From: Dipetalonema caudispina
Taxonomy: Eukaryota; Nematoda; Chromadorea; Rhabditida; Onchocercidae
DNA: 64,000 bases
Direction of reading: 5' to 3'
Assembly (NCBI GenBank): GCA_013365325.1
Contig: JABVXV010000004.1
Coordinates: forward strand, 930,001 to 994,000
Below the pieces are notes generated by a model. That model saw only the letters and a program-made list of their open reading frames with translations. It ran no database searches and had not been told where the DNA came from. Positions 38,350-52,522 of the stretch are shown here, one piece after another; within the stretch, counting starts at the first letter, position 1, and every line of letters begins with the position of its first letter. The position numbers and the translations under genes were made by a program.

Positions 38350-41203
38350 CTGTGGATAGAAGTACTAAATATTTGATAACTTAAGTATTTTGTGATATTT
38401 TTTGTTATCATACTTGATATCAAAAAATATCACAGATCACTGAACCATATGATATTCCGTAGTTCAATTATTAATTAAAATTTCTGAAAATCACATAACC
38501 ATATATTGAAGCATACAAAATTTCAAGAAAAATTGATGTATTTGACTAATTTGGGCATTGAAACGATGCAAACTTATTTCAACCGTTAATTAAAAATTAA
38601 GCTAAATTAAATTCATACATCACTTGATGTGAGTCACATGACCTTTGCTCCTTGCAACCTTGAAAGCGATGCATTTGACTACGATTCTGAAATTATTGTA
38701 GCATAAACTAATTGAAGAAAAAATTAATGTAGAAAAAATCTTTGCAACTTTTGCTCTGGAATCAAGCAGGATTGTACACCTTCACAAGTTATTACTTGCA
38801 AGATTCCCAGAAAAAAGTTAATCAACCAGCTTAATTAGATTTTTAAATAGAATTAAGGTTAAATATTATTGATGAGTAATTTTGATAGTTATTTGCAGCA
38901 GAGACCTCATATCATATCAATTGCTATTTTGCTACATCATTAATTCAAGCAAGATGATAAGCATAATATGAATATCAGAATAGATGAGAACGCTTGATGA
39001 TATCTTCCGATAGATACTTCAGATTAGATTAAAAGAAATGAATTTAAAACCATTCAATTATTTATGTTGTTTCATTAGTAAATTAAGAATACAAATAGAT
39101 ATAAACAATTGTCAATTGTCAACAAAAATAATTCTACTTAGATTTTAGCATTAATTTTGACAAGACAAACTTCAACAGAATGGAAACAAACTTCCTGTAT
39201 GAAACCTTTAGAAAGAAGTTTGAATTTTGAATGAAAATGAATAAATATATTATGTGCATATTTAATCAATTGATACATTTCAATGATAAAAATTTATAGG
39301 AGAAGGAGGAAATTACGACGCATTTACATCAAACCTTTGCTTTAATTTTTCTCTTCAACTCATCTTCATTTGCAATGGTTGCCATGGTCTCCATCATTCA
39401 TTCTAATTAACATTTTTACTAATAATTAACGACATGATATCATAAGTGTGCTGCTATCTCTGCTCTAACAAGCGCACATATCGCTAATACTAATACAATG
39501 TTGAAAATAATGTTTACAACTTCTCGGATAAGACAGATCATAAAAATGAAAATATCCTGATTAAATTATATCGCATGGACAGAAATGAATATTCCAATTT
39601 ATTTCACGGAATTACATTTTACTCAGAGGCAATTAATTTCATCTGTTAAATTGAACTTTTCCTTCTTTTAAAAAAAGTACGTTGTTAATTGAACCGATGA
39701 AATTTGACATTCTAAACGTTGTCTCACTTTTTTGTTGCTTAATTCTTCCGACTTTTAGAATTTCAAATATCATCAAATTCCGTAAAACAGTTGCTCAAAA
39801 TAAAATTTCAGTAACAACAGGAAATTACGCATACTTTATACCATCTTAAATATTAATTGGGATTGGGATTAGTTTAAAATTAACATTTAGAATAATTAAA
39901 GTCATGTCACATGTCATTCTTTCTGAATGCTTCATGTGAGCTGTGAGTAGCAGAAATAAACAAACTTTAATAATAATGATAAGAATGAGAATAATACTTT
40001 TCCATCTTAATTCCGAGATTTCTTCCCGAGATAAAATTATAACCAGGGAAATATAACTTTTCCTTCATGTTGCAAATAATGATGGATACTTAAATGTAAC
40101 TTTATTTCAATAGGTAATGAAATGAACTGTACTTTAAAGATAATAAACCTTTTTTACTTGTCATGTACAAGTCTTCTTTTCACATCTATTATGTATTTTC
40201 TATGCTCATTTACTTTAATTTTATTTGTTTACTTTTAAAATTGAGTTTATATAAAAAAAAAAAAACATCCATTTTTTTTTTCTTTTCTATATGGAATTAT
40301 AAATTATGTGATAAGACAATGATGAAAGACTACAGTACTTGAAGTATCTGAAGATTAAATAAGTATGTTTGATTGATTGTATCCGTTTAATCGATCCTCT
40401 TTGTTAATGTCTCATTGATACAATCCAATTTATAACTTTGACATAATGCAATTAATATTTATGAAGATTCTCGAGTGCACTAAATTTGTCATCTTTGTGG
40501 GGTCAATTTCGAAATCTAATCCCAACCTAAGTTTATCAAATATTCTAATGGGAAGCTATGATTTTCATAACGAGATTGTCAATACCGTATCATGGCGATT
40601 AATATGCGCGTGAGTTGACGTGGAAGTGTGGAGCAACGCGATGAGGTTCGATTTCGAATAGCAGTGGGGTCAAAGGTTTTTAACCTAAGCTATCCTAATA
40701 GCTTGATATTACAAGCATTTACTACAGTCTTGTTCATTATGAATGAGACAAAGCTACTGATCGATCATTTTTGTGTGATTTTGCACAACGCGTAGTAATC
40801 TATAAATGTTATCTATTGAGCGTTGTAACTATCTATCTTCTTATTTTTATCCAGGATGAAATATATCATCCCAAATGTTATCATTCTGTCATTCTAACAG
40901 TTTACATTCGTCTTCTTTGTTCGGTCATTTATGGGTTAGAGGTTGTGAGTTATGGTTTTTGGTTGATTTACTTTCTTTTTTGGATAACATCTTCCTTTTC
41001 GTGGATACCGTTTAATTCATAAAGTCGTTCAATCATTTGAAATATGCTTGTGGGAGATGAGTGGTTCGTTTTCGATGATTAATGCTGTGATGATTACTTT
41101 GTAACTATTCGAGGGTTAAGTTTCTCTTGATCTGATGGAATGTAAATCTTGTTATGTTTTTGGCGAATGTAGAGGTTTTAGGAATTTGCAAAACTCATAC
41201 AAT
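38350..41203. other. divergent intergenic region (tax-2 / TFG promoters)
   Basis: About 2.85 kb between the divergent starts of tax-2 (-) and TFG (+). A CTATCCACAG acceptor on the minus strand directly precedes the tax-2 coding exon (exon boundary at 38349). It is a likely trans-splice site, because the ATG follows four bases later. No coding feature is recognised in the rest. Confidence 0.45.
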
Positions 41204-41213
41204 GAATTTACAG
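41204..41213 (+). promoter_or_regulatory. probable trans-splice acceptor of TFG gene
   Basis: GAATTTACAG ends at 41213, three bases before the ATG at 41217. Spliced-leader addition here would remove the in-frame upstream ATGs at 41154 and 41202. That favours the start at 41217, which gives a short N-terminus like that of other TFG proteins. Inference from nematode trans-splicing habits. Confidence 0.45.
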
Positions 41214-41216
41214 AAA

Positions 41217-44200
41217 ATGGTGTCAAATGGTAAGGTGGTAACGACGACTTTAAAGGCACGATACGGAAGCGATATGCGCAAAATGACCATCCATCATAGC
41301 GATGACATGTCATACAACGATCTTGTTTTAATGATGCAACGAATATTCAAGCTTCAGAGCTCAGCTAACATATCGTTAAAATATAAGGATGAAGGTAGGA
41401 TGAGTTTTGAAGTGGATGTTTCGAAACTTTGAAATTATACAAACGCTCCTATGAGAACGATTTAGGAGTTATTGTTATTAGAAAAGAGAAAAGTAGCTAA
41501 AACATTTGTTGTAAAGGCTTCGGTAAGCTTCAAGTTGAGAAAATGCTGTCACATGTTGGCCGACCATACTTTGTTGTCAGTTGCAATCGTATCGTTAAGA
41601 TGCAAAAATTCAGCTGTTTCAGCCGAAGTTTGTCTACTAAGTTTTAAATGGTTGAGTTAGTGGTATTTCACACCACGAGGTGTTGTGTCATTGATAGAGG
41701 AGATTTGCTGTGAATTATCGGAATTATCATAGTGATTTACAGATGGCGATTATATAACTTTGGCAGATGATACCGATTTGTTACTGGCACTTCAAACGGA
41801 AACGAAACTTTCTATTATCGTTTTAAGTGATGAGACTGATTCTACTCAAGTAATGAAGTAAGTAGTTGTCTTAGACCGAAGCTATCTCATCAGACTAATT
41901 CGGGTAATTAGGTTAATTAATCGAAGCCGATAAGGATCTCTTTTATGAATAATATGAATAGCCCTGGTTTTATTAAATTGTAAGGTAAAAATATCAAAAA
42001 AACCGGGAGAGGGGAAAGAGAGAGTGCGGGTAATGTTCGTGCTGAACTTGCTCAGTTCTTAATCATACTTGTTCTTTTTGTAAAGAAGAAAAAGCACTCT
42101 GATGTGGACAGTTGATTAAAAAACAGATGATCAGAAACAGAACATACTAGGATGACAGAAGATATGTTTATCTGTTAAATAATAATCTCTAAAATAGATT
42201 TTTCATCGAATTGGAACGGTTAACAAATCTTTAATCAGGAACTGGAAGAGAAAAGATGATATTCAATTGCTTAGTTTCAGATTAGAGACTCAATTAGAAA
42301 TGGTACGCGATACAGCCATTTCTGTTCTGGAAACGTTGAAGGCAATTAAGATTAGTGCCAAAATGAATAAATGTGAAATCATCAGAGAATGTACCACCGA
42401 TAATTTAATGAAAAATAACGAATCGGTTGCAACAATACAGCCATCCGTCCATGAACAGGTAGATTTCGCTGCTTTTATTGAGGTTACTGAAAACTGATTT
42501 TCCACTTCATGATGCTGATTAGTCTGAAAGTTGACATTTGAGACTTCTAATGTGACTTAATCACAACGTTGAGTCGATATTTCTCAATTTTTTCTGTAAT
42601 GGAATGCCAAATGGTTCTAGAATTGTTTCAATCATTCGCCAAAGTTTTCTGGATAAATTTCAGGTAAATAACTTAGCATCAACATATGGTGCACCGCTTT
42701 CGGCTAAAATTGATTCATCCAACAGAGATACTCCTCATAGAAAGCTAATGGATGGTGTATCACTGCCGCCAACGACTCCGGTTGATGTGCAAAATTCACA
42801 GTCAGTCGGACACTCAACATCGTCAAGAGAGGGCTCACATAGTGAACCAAATACCGAAATTGATATATCATCGAGTACTCATCTCATAACTTCATCGTTT
42901 CCTCCCGTACAGCACGGTAAATTCATTACCAAATAATGCCACAGCTTATTCCTAAATAGTTGAGTTACTATACACCGAACATAACTGTCTAGGAATGTCA
43001 CATGTGAAGTTTTATGTTACTAACTGCCAAAACTTCACTCTAATTCACATATTGATATATCTAGTTGGGTGGTTATTTAGAATATCTGACTTAGCGACGC
43101 AAAACATGATTCGTCTAAAGTTTTTAACAGTATATGCTCTTGTATTATTTCCAGTTGTCATTACTTGCAAAATGCGGCAAGATGTCCAAGTCATATTTCA
43201 TGACTTGTTTATTGTAATAATGAAATACAAACTTTTAGCATACCGATATTGATATATTAAATAAAAAAGATATTCCTTTCAGAAGCGAGTGATCATATTC
43301 CCCCGGCACCGGCTCCGAATTCTTTGTTACCTCAAACTGCAGCGTCTCATTTAGTACCATCAACACCATCAACAGGTCCATTGCAAACTGGGCTACCACC
43401 GCTGCCACTTCAAACACAGCCACCAACGATGAATGCATTCGGTCAGCAGCAGCCGAATGCACCAATTTCTGCTCCACAGTCGAAATATCACTTTGGTATA
43501 CCGTCCTTAGGCCAGAATATACCATCTTTTGGTGTTTCGGCTTCGCAACCTCAACAACAGCATCAACAGCAACCATTTGGCAATATGACAAGTAGTGCTA
43601 ATGCATTACCGCAGCCACCTCATCAGGTACCACTACAAGTTCCACCAACTACTATGCCCGGCACACTACCACCACTAGCATCATCGATGCCAGGTTCTGG
43701 CCTGCCACCGTCTTCTGGATTCGATGCACCACCGACTTCTTTCGGTACACAGATGTCAGTGGCCAATGCAGTGATACATTCTCAATCTCCACCGCAGCAA
43801 ATGCCCTACTCAGCAACTCCAGCGACTCTTCAGAGTTTCAATTCGGCGTCAGCAAGACCAGGTTCACAATCGGGTATTTTTATTATTTTTATACTTTTAG
43901 GGATCTAATTTCTGCCTCAAATTTTTTGACAGAAGTCGGTTGAAATAGTTAGGGCGAAGTAATGTCAAGGTATAATAAGGAAAGCGCTTGGACAAGTTGG
44001 GATGATATTTAGTAATCTGTAGCGAATGCAAAGTCTTATTGTAATGAAGATGTTAGCATTAAGCACAGTTGATCAGTATAGGTCTTTTTGTTCACTTTTA
44101 TTGACATTATTCTTCAGCTAACCCTTTATTTTTCAGGTATGCCACCACAATCGATAGCTCCTCCACCATCCTCAATTGCACCTCTTGGTAGTTTTGAACG

Positions 44201-44354
44201 TAATTCACCAGCAACATCAGTTGTACATCCTCCCACTGGCCTACCACCAACGATGCCCTTTGGTGCGGCCGCTCCAGGTGCTCCAAATCCATTTGCACGC
44301 GGTACACAGTCTTTGCATCACATGCGTTTTCCGTTGCAGCCATCCGGATATTGA
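41217..44354 (+). CDS. tfg-1: TFG protein (ER exit site / COPII organiser)
   Basis: TFG oligomerises at ER exit sites and helps cluster COPII-coated carriers; C. elegans TFG-1 works with SEC-16. Exons 41217-41394, 41743-41857, 42281-42458, 42664-42916, 43283-43873 and 44137-44354 join in phase to 510 residues. Residues about 5-92 are a PB1 domain: basic strand ([19 protein letters not shown]), helix [12 protein letters not shown], and the acidic OPCA motif [18 protein letters not shown]. Residues about 98-130 form a coiled coil ([20 protein letters not shown]). From about 160 on the protein is low-complexity and Pro/Gln/Ser-rich ([35 protein letters not shown]), the disordered tail typical of the family, ending [22 protein letters not shown]1, coiled coil and P/Q tail in this order make the call secure. 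A poly(A) signal AATAAA lies near 44645. The exact start Met is the main uncertainty. Confidence 0.9.
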
Positions 44355-46277
44355 TTTTCTGTCTTTCTCCTTCCGGATTCTGAGTGACAAGAATCCAGCA
44401 GAATATGTTCCCATTCGGGAGTTTTTCGCTTTTCTTTTGTCGTTCTTTTGCAGTTGCTTCTTACTATAGCGATCATTTATTTTAGCTGTTTTCATTTGTG
44501 TTCCTTTCTCATTCTCTTCATAAATTCTTCATAATCTCTGTGAATGAGCTATTTCTTTTCATAATGTCGACTTATTTTTTTTTCTTTGTTATTTATTGGG
44601 CTACAACTGTTTCATGGTTCATCATTGTTTAAAATAATTATTACAATAAAAAGCTCTGTGATATTAGTCTTTGGAGGACATACATTGCATGCTGTGGTTT
44701 TCATGCCTATATCTTTAATATACAGTTTTCTGTTTTTCTTTTAAGCATTTTCTAGAACAGTGAATTGCAGTAGGTTTCAGATTATTGGAAGCAAAGTTTA
44801 CTCAGTTTTTCCAGAAGAATTGGGCCCGGCGAATTTTGTCATTTTTCAGTTTTTGAACTAACATTTATTTGCAATGCTTTCGATTATTGCAAAGACATAT
44901 AGTTTTTTCCTTCACAAGTTGCTTAAGTAAGTGGTTTTGCATCTCACCGTTTTGATTTCATGTAAAACCTAACATGTGATGAGGTATTTCCCTATTATGG
45001 GTATCTTTATTGCAAGATAATCAATACTAATTTGTTATTACTTTCATTATCAGTGTGAAGGGATGCAACCCATCATAGTTCACTAAATTAGTTTATTTCG
45101 ATATATTTTCCGTTGTGTTTTACAGTTTTCGCACATATCTTCTATAGTTTAAAAAAAAGTGATGGAGAGAAGTCCTAAATTTCTCCCCAATGTTTACCTG
45201 AATTGCCCCACTGTTATTAATTATTACTGTTGTTATTCCGGTGTTGTTATTGATCTCAGCTGATAATGCTCTTCTACTAGCAGCTGAAAACTGTAATAGT
45301 GTTTCTATTTTGATATTTTCATCTTTGCTGGGACTTAGAAGTTGTAGAACTACAATTATTTTTTAAATTATCACCAGTATGTAAAAACTGTGATACAATG
45401 CGCACCAGCTGTACAGCCTTTGTTTTGAGGGAAACAAACGCTCCCACATATCTTCTTAGCATTTAGCCTCAGTTGCATCTTTGTAGTTTACCTGAGCCTC
45501 AATTATGTTCCTTCCTTGATTTTTTAGCCGATTGGAATGCTGCGAAGAAATATACTGTATCCTGTAATGTCACTTTTGCTATGGGTTGTTCTTCTGACTT
45601 CTTCAAATTATTTCTCATTTTCTCGAATTCGATTTTCATTAGAAAAAATATATTATATAGCGAAGTTGGTTTTCTCATATCCTCTTTATTAATCCTTATT
45701 TTGAATTTCCTAATTGTGATGCCGTCGTTTCTGTTTCCTCAAGTTGCTGAATCTCTGTGATATTATCATTCAGATGATAATGTGCCAGATGCTTTGGTTC
45801 TTTTTTTTTCAGCTAGATCTATCCAGTCCGTTTGCCGTTTAGTCTTGATCGTTCAATGAAACTACACTGACTTCTGCCAGCCGATTTAATTTGAATATAT
45901 GAGGAACCTCAAATTTGACTCGACTTATTTTCTTATTTTTTCTCTATATTGTATAACTAAATTTTTGGAAGTGTTCCATTTGAACTAGTCTGATCCTACT
46001 TATTTAAGTCTAAATTAATGCTTCAAAATCTTGCTTATTTTTAACTGCTAGATCATGGATGATAAATAAAAAGTACGACTAAGATTATTTTTAGTCCTTA
46101 TTTTCCATTTAAGGGAGTAATGCTAAAGTAAGGTAGCTTCTGAGCGTTTCCTGCTTTTTCTTGTAATTTCGGTGCTTGTGCGTTTTTTTTTTTCCTTTTT
46201 TAATCGGTTACGTTTTATTGAATGAGTTACGTGTTTCTAACTTTGGAGCAATTTTCTGACATTTGTTATTGGGTTTA
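44355..46277. other. spacer between TFG and GMPPA genes
   Basis: About 1.9 kb with both genes on the same strand. The first 300 bases contain the likely TFG 3'UTR, with AATAAA near 44645. An acceptor-like GGGTTTAG ends at 46278, 12 bases upstream of the GMPPA ATG. The distance is much larger than the roughly 100 bases usual inside nematode operons, so independent promoters are likely. The open frame at 45473-45760 has no support. Confidence 0.5.
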
Positions 46278-46290
46278 GAAATTGAGGTCA

Positions 46291-49200
46291 ATGTTTCGAT
46301 CAGATTGGGGCGATACACAACTGGCATCATCAACGACAACGACCTTGAAAGCTGTTGTTCTCGTCGGTGGTGCACAAAAAGGTAACCCGACTTGAAATTT
46401 GGCACTGTCATCCATTATTGTAAATAAATACTTTTTGAAACTCAAGTCGAGATTCTTTAGAATGCTGCTTGCAAGTCTGGCCCTTATTTCTCTCTACGCT
46501 TTTTTCTTATTTTTGCCAGTTCTGCTTATTGCATACGTTGTTTCCCGTTGCCCACTTCGTCTCTGATACACCCTCGTACGTTTGCATTCAGGTACACGTT
46601 TTCGGCCACTTTCACTGCAACTTCCAAAACCACTATTTCCGATCGCTGGGGTGCCGCTTATCGAACATCATATTGAGCAGCTTTCAAAGGCAAGTTTTAG
46701 CAATATGGTTCTGCATGGTCATTGCAGCAGTGTTCGAGCATAGTGATACCTCTGCGATATTTTAAGAGTCATTATCTAAATAAACACAAGCATCATTATT
46801 AGATACCTCCTACCACATACCGTACAAGAGCTTGAATGGATTAGATGGTTAAGCCTTGAAACGTGAGCTACCACAAAATGTAGTTATATAATCATATGAA
46901 ATGCAAAAATACAGCGGTTCCCTTTTTTATTGGTACAGATGAAAAACATAAAATTTTTAGGGATTTAAAGGAAAATTAGAAAACTTTAAAAGTTGATATC
47001 AGAACGTGGTTTTAGTTTTAGTTGGCTGCTGTAACAGAAATTTACTTGATTGGATTCTATCCAGCGAAATACTTTCACGACTTTATTCAAAAATGTATGG
47101 AAACATATAGCATTAGAATCAAGTACGTTTCTGTTATTCGTTTGCTTTTTTGATCGTGATAATATTTGTTGATTTAAAGCATATGTAAATTGTCAAATCC
47201 TTAATAATTTCATGCAGTAACTCTATACTGCATTCTCAGATTTCAAATCATTTTTCAAGGAAATTGGAGAGGAAGAGAAGGGGAACTTCGTTTCTATATG
47301 TAGCTAAAATCAATTTCCTTTTCTACAAAAATCTGTATTTTACAGGAGGGAATACCTCGATTTTAATTACTATGACAATTGATCCTTCGATTTTTTTGAG
47401 TGGAAATTGGTCATGGCAGCAAGAAAATTTGAGAGTTTCCTTTCTTTCCAGATACTTAGAAGAACCTGAGGCACTGGGTACAGCCTGTGGTTTGTACCAT
47501 TTTCGGTCAATCTTGCTTGAGAATAATCCAAGTGCACTATTTGTGCTTAACGCTGATGTTTGTGGTGATTTACCGATTGCCGAAATGGCTTATGAACTAA
47601 CCGTGAAACATGACGCTCATGGATTATTGCTTACAACCGAGGCTACTCGCGAACAGTCCATCAACTACGGTTCCGTCGTAATCGATCCGAATGGCAAGGT
47701 TAATCTGTAAAATAGAATATGGTAGTACTGACCACTGAACTAGTATCACGAAATCGAAATTCTTTTGATGGTATATTAAATGTTTAAGGGGACAGTGTCT
47801 AGAACTTTACGTATTTCTGCTACTTTAAAATTTTCAAACTTTAGGAAAATTTCGTTACATTTCAGATAAATGTCTTTTTCAGGTTCTTCACTATGTCGAT
47901 AAACCAACGACTTTTGTGTCACAACACATTTCATGTGGTGTTTACTTGTTACGCGTAAATGTTGTTGAAAGGATTGGTAGAGCGCGTAGTTGTTCAGATG
48001 CAAAGCAAGTGTGTATGCTTTATAACATCTTAAAATCTCTCTTTTAAAATATGCATAAAAGCAGTAAATTCATGGAGAACTTATGTGATTCTGGAATTTC
48101 TTCTATATCTTTAGTCTTTGCTTGATTATGACCATGGCTTTCAAGATTTATTTCTATTTAAAGACTTATAATTCAACATCCAGATTTCGGTAGCTTTAGG
48201 TTTGGTTTGAAACAGAGATTTTTCCACAGATGGCTTCGGAATCCGTACTCTATGCACTGAAAACAAAACGTTGGTGGAGTCAGACAAAGACTGCTGCGTA
48301 AGATTTATATTTCAGGAAATGATTATTGAAGTCTCTTAATGAGGCTTTACTACTTTTTTCCGTGTCGTTTAATAACATCACATGAACTATTAACAGTAGT
48401 ATATTTCCTTTCAGTGCAGTACTTTATGCAAATCGCCATTATCTACGTTTGTATCATGCTTCCGATCCATCACGGCTGTGCCATGATAGGGCACAAATCG
48501 TTGGCGACGTTTTTATCGATCCTACTGCTGAGGTTAATATTTGCCAGTTTGATTTATTTACTTCAGTTAACCTTTCTAATATTCCATGCATGAATGCAGT
48601 AATAGAAATGAGATCGTGGTGCCGGCCGAGCACATCTTTACTAGGTCTGTCAGAATTGAGTGCACATTCTCGTTCATAGTAATACTGTGATAGTAGGATA
48701 TCGCGCCTATTAGTATAGCTGATTATAAAAGAATTAGAATCAGCTATACTTGATTAGGATTGCCTGATTCTAGTTACCCACAATTTACAAGAAACTTCTA
48801 AAATTATGTCATGAAGTTCTGTACAATCGTTGTCATTCCGCTTCACATTTACAAATTAAATGGTAATATAAAAGGAAGTTAACCGTAATTCAGGAACAAT
48901 AAAGTTATTTATATCCAAGTGGTTTTCGGACTTCTCAAAGGATTAATCCGTTTTGACCTTACATTTAAGCTTCAGATTTTTTGAATAAATTCTTATTGCA
49001 GATTGATCCAACTGCAAAAATAGGTCCGAATGTGAGTATTGGTGCGAAGGCCAAAATTGCAGCCGGTGTTCGTGTTCGTGAAAGTATCGTTCTAGCTGAA
49101 GCAGTAATCAACGAGCATGCCTGTGTGTTACATTCAGTAATCGGCTGGCGCAGTGTTGTTGGTGTATGGGCACGTATAGAAGGTACACCAATTTCACCAA

Positions 49201-49385
49201 ATCCAAACATTCCATTTGCTAAACTGGACAATAAACCGTTATTCAACATTGATGGCCGCCTTAATCCATCATTAACTATTCTTGGATCTGACGTTCATGT
49301 TCCTGCTGAAGCAATTATCCTCAATTCTATTGTTCTACCATACAAAGAACTCACATCTAGTTACAAAAATCAAATTATACTGTGA
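46291..49385 (+). CDS. gmppa: mannose-1-phosphate guanylyltransferase regulatory subunit alpha (GMPPA)
   Basis: GMPPA pairs with GMPPB, the enzyme that makes GDP-mannose from mannose-1-phosphate and GTP, and acts as its feedback-regulating subunit in the cytosol. Exons 46291-46381, 46592-46689, 47022-47122, 47452-47698, 47883-48008, 48230-48297, 48415-48532 and 49002-49385 join in phase to 410 residues (human GMPPA is about 420). The nucleotidyltransferase fold starts with [19 protein letters not shown] and [39 protein letters not shown] and [17 protein letters not shown] follow. The C-terminal left-handed beta-helix has hexapeptide repeats ([44 protein letters not shown]). It ends [16 protein letters not shown], matching the family's C-terminus. 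KG-T in the first loop, not the GGYGTRLRPL of the catalytic beta subunit, marks it as alpha type. The second intron begins GC (AAAG|GCAAGT). Confidence 0.93.
48712..48750. repeat. 13-bp perfect inverted repeat in GMPPA intron
   Basis: AGTATAGCTGATT (48712-48724) and its exact reverse complement (48738-48750), separated by 13 bases, lie in the last intron (48533-49001). A short foldback, possibly chance or a remnant of a small mobile element. Confidence 0.7.
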
Positions 49386-51274
49386 ACATAAAATTTATCA
49401 TTTGCTTTTTGTTTCTTATTTAGGTAATTTTTGTGGTTTGTTTTCTATTCATTGTAATATGTAGAAAATGTTGCAGTTCAAGGGAAAGAGATTCCAAGTT
49501 TTATTCCTTAATTTCGATCCTCCTTGATGGTGGTGGAACTTTTCCCCAGTATGTCTTGCCTTTTATCCTTGATTTAACCGATAATACAACCAGTTAGTTT
49601 AGTATCCTTTACCTCTCGTTAACACTCCTCTTTAAAGCTTGCTTAACTTTCAATTTATCTTACCATTTCGTTGACTTCCCACTTTCTATGACTTTTTCTT
49701 TGGAAAGGTTGCATTTTAAACATAGCGAATTCGGCAAAAAAGTTTCAGTTTTTTCGAAGGTATTGAGCCAGATTTGGCAAATGCCATATATTTTAGGTCG
49801 GATCATGTTTTATTAAAAAATATTGTTCATGGGTACTAATCATGTAGATAACTGTTTATAACATGCATATCACTATATCTTGCCTTCATTTTTATATTTA
49901 GAAAGAATTTTCTGTTGATCACATAAATTCCAGCTGTATTTTTGTTGTTTCCTTCCTTAACGCACTAATAACATGGTTTTCTTTCTTCTTGTTTCATTTC
50001 TTCATTATTTTTAATACAAAGACAAGAAGCACTTATTTGCTTTCGGACAATGAAATAAATGCAGTTTAAAGATAATTTGAAATTCTTTCTTTAACTGTGC
50101 CTTTCATTGGTCTTTTCTTATTCGATGATTTTATCATCAAATTACTCGCAGGTTTTCTGATTAATTTGTCCTCATTCTTGTTTTATAGAATGCGCGTTTT
50201 ATATCTGCAAGTGGGCTAAATGTTTCTATAATTTACAAAACTCATCCTTGGTTTTTTTCTTTTCAAATCTTTTATGGCGTTAAATAATTTTTGTTGTGAA
50301 CAGCTGTGATACGCTTTATTTTACTAGGTTGTGTTGCTTTTCTTTATGTTTCATTTTATTGTTTTATCTGATATTCTAGTCAATCTTTGCGTTTTTAGCG
50401 AAAAATAAAACATTAGAAAGTAATGTGTTTACCGCGCTAATTACAAGTAATGTTTTAAAAGAGTATGTTATTGATTGATTTGACAGTTTATTGATCATTA
50501 CATGCTACACCTGATGAATTAGACAACTGAATAGTAACTACTATTTAATTAGGGTATATTCCACCAAGAGCTTCCGAAAGATGATTCATAATTCATAATG
50601 TCCTGAAATGAACTCATTGAATTGATAAGATGCAATCTATCATAACTTAGGTAATTGCTACCTCATAAAAGAATCTATTCGATATAACAGTTTAGATTTG
50701 TGTGGAATTGAGAATACCATCTGTGCTTTATTGATGAGTAATTCGACGGATTTATTTGCCTCTTTTTGTCGATCAATCTTTAACTAAATGATGAGTATCA
50801 AATGTGAACGATCGATTGGTTTAAATTTGTACGCATAATAGCTTAAAATGAGTAAATTTTTTGAAGTTTGGCGGGAAATAATAGTGAATAAGAAAGAGTG
50901 ATGGTATGGTATAATTGATTGCTAATCACATTTAATGTTCAGGCCTGTTTATATCAATCTCCAATCATCCAGATCAATTCATTCAACAAATTTCCTTACT
51001 CTATCATTGTTTCTTCTATTACTTTTTTTTTTTTGTCTTTTAAAATTGAAACTTTAAACTGATTTCAATCAATATTGATGAATCATACATTGTTGTAATT
51101 GTACCTGTTGATTGATTCACAACACTTATTTGATATATACTAATGGTTTAGGTGAAAAAGAAAAATGGAAAAAAAAAAAAATAAAAGAGAAGGCAATTGT
51201 GATTCATTCATTTGATCGGATCTTCAAATAGTATAATGTATTTTTTTTTTACAAGTACTCAAAGAAACACACAC

Positions 51275-51309
<35 letters not shown>

Positions 51310-51320
51310 CAGACACAGAC
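51275..51320. repeat. ACAG/GACA microsatellite
   Basis: About nine uninterrupted ACAG tetranucleotides, preceded by an ACACAC run and followed by CACAGACACAGACA variants. Simple-sequence repeat. Confidence 0.95.
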
Positions 51321-52493
51321 ATATAAATGTGCAGAACTAAATATGGATTAGAAAAAGAGAAGATAGGAATGCTTTTTTTATTCCAATCGACCTTCGACAT
51401 TTCCATCCTTATTCATGTTTTTTATGATAGAATGAAAGAAATATTTAGTGCCATTTAACATTTTTTTTTTTCTTTTTGTATTGTTTTATTTTTTTGCATA
51501 ATCTTTAAAAAAAAAAAAAAAAAATTCTTTAAATGTTCTTCAACAAGCAAATTTTTCTTTCATTTTTATCATATCAATTAAAAGTAATCAATAGAATACA
51601 AATATGTTGTTATTTTGAATTATATTGGAATTAATTTTATTTTCCAAGAATAAATTATCATTACGTTGAAATAAAATGATTGAAAATTCATTGTTGAAAT
51701 AAAAGAGTTTTTTCTTTTTTTTTTATTGATTTAATATTAATTATTTTGTATTAAAGGTATAGTTTGAGAGTATTATAATTAGAATGAGAAAAAATTGATT
51801 CCATTATGTCTGTTCAGATATATTATGCTATTAATAATATGTAAATTTTGAAAAGAAATCTATTTGCATTTTGTTTTTGCAATGAAATCATTTTATTACA
51901 TAGAAAACAGAAAACAAATTTGTTGATGTATGAATGAAAATGAAAAATTTTGCATATAATTCAACTCCATACAAATTTCCCATTTGAAATGCCATTATGA
52001 GATTGGAAAATTAAACACTTCTATACAACATCATCCATTTCAATTTTTTGATGAAAGGAATTGTTAGAAAGGGACGATCAATATTAATAAATATTAATAC
52101 ATATATAATATATTTAGGTCAAAATAATCAAAAATTCAAATTCTTTTTTTTTTTTTCTCATTATCTTTAAAAAATTGTTCTAATTTCAAATGAAATTTTC
52201 CAATAAATTGCAAAATGTTGAAAGTATTATTTCTCTTTACACTACAATAAATGTTCATTTTCCTTCTTTGCTAATTAATTAGATGTATAGATCATTTTGT
52301 TTATAATAAGAAAGATATATGCTAGAATAAACTGAATAGAAAAAATGTTTATTCTAACTAAGGCTATAGTTTAAGTCTAAACTAGGTAAATTAACCTATT
52401 AAGAAATTAGACATGTTTATCGTCTATCATATCAGACGTCCATCAATTTCACTCCTTTCATTTATTTTCCTTTTCAATTTATTGAGAGAATGG

Positions 52494-52522
52494 AAAGAGA
52501 GAGAGAGAGAGAGAGAGAGAGT
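52494..52522. repeat. (GA)n microsatellite
   Basis: An AGAGAG run of about 29 bases. A CT-rich stretch about 200 bases downstream (52685-52728) could pair with it in single-stranded DNA or RNA. Confidence 0.9.

Noticed and set aside
43235..43591. Minus-strand 118-codon frame
   Set aside because: Antisense shadow of the Pro/Gln-rich TFG exon, whose codon use suppresses stops on the other strand.
41217..49385. TFG and GMPPA as an operon
   Set aside because: Same strand, but 1.9 kb apart with a poly(A) signal after TFG; nematode operon spacing is usually near 100 bases.
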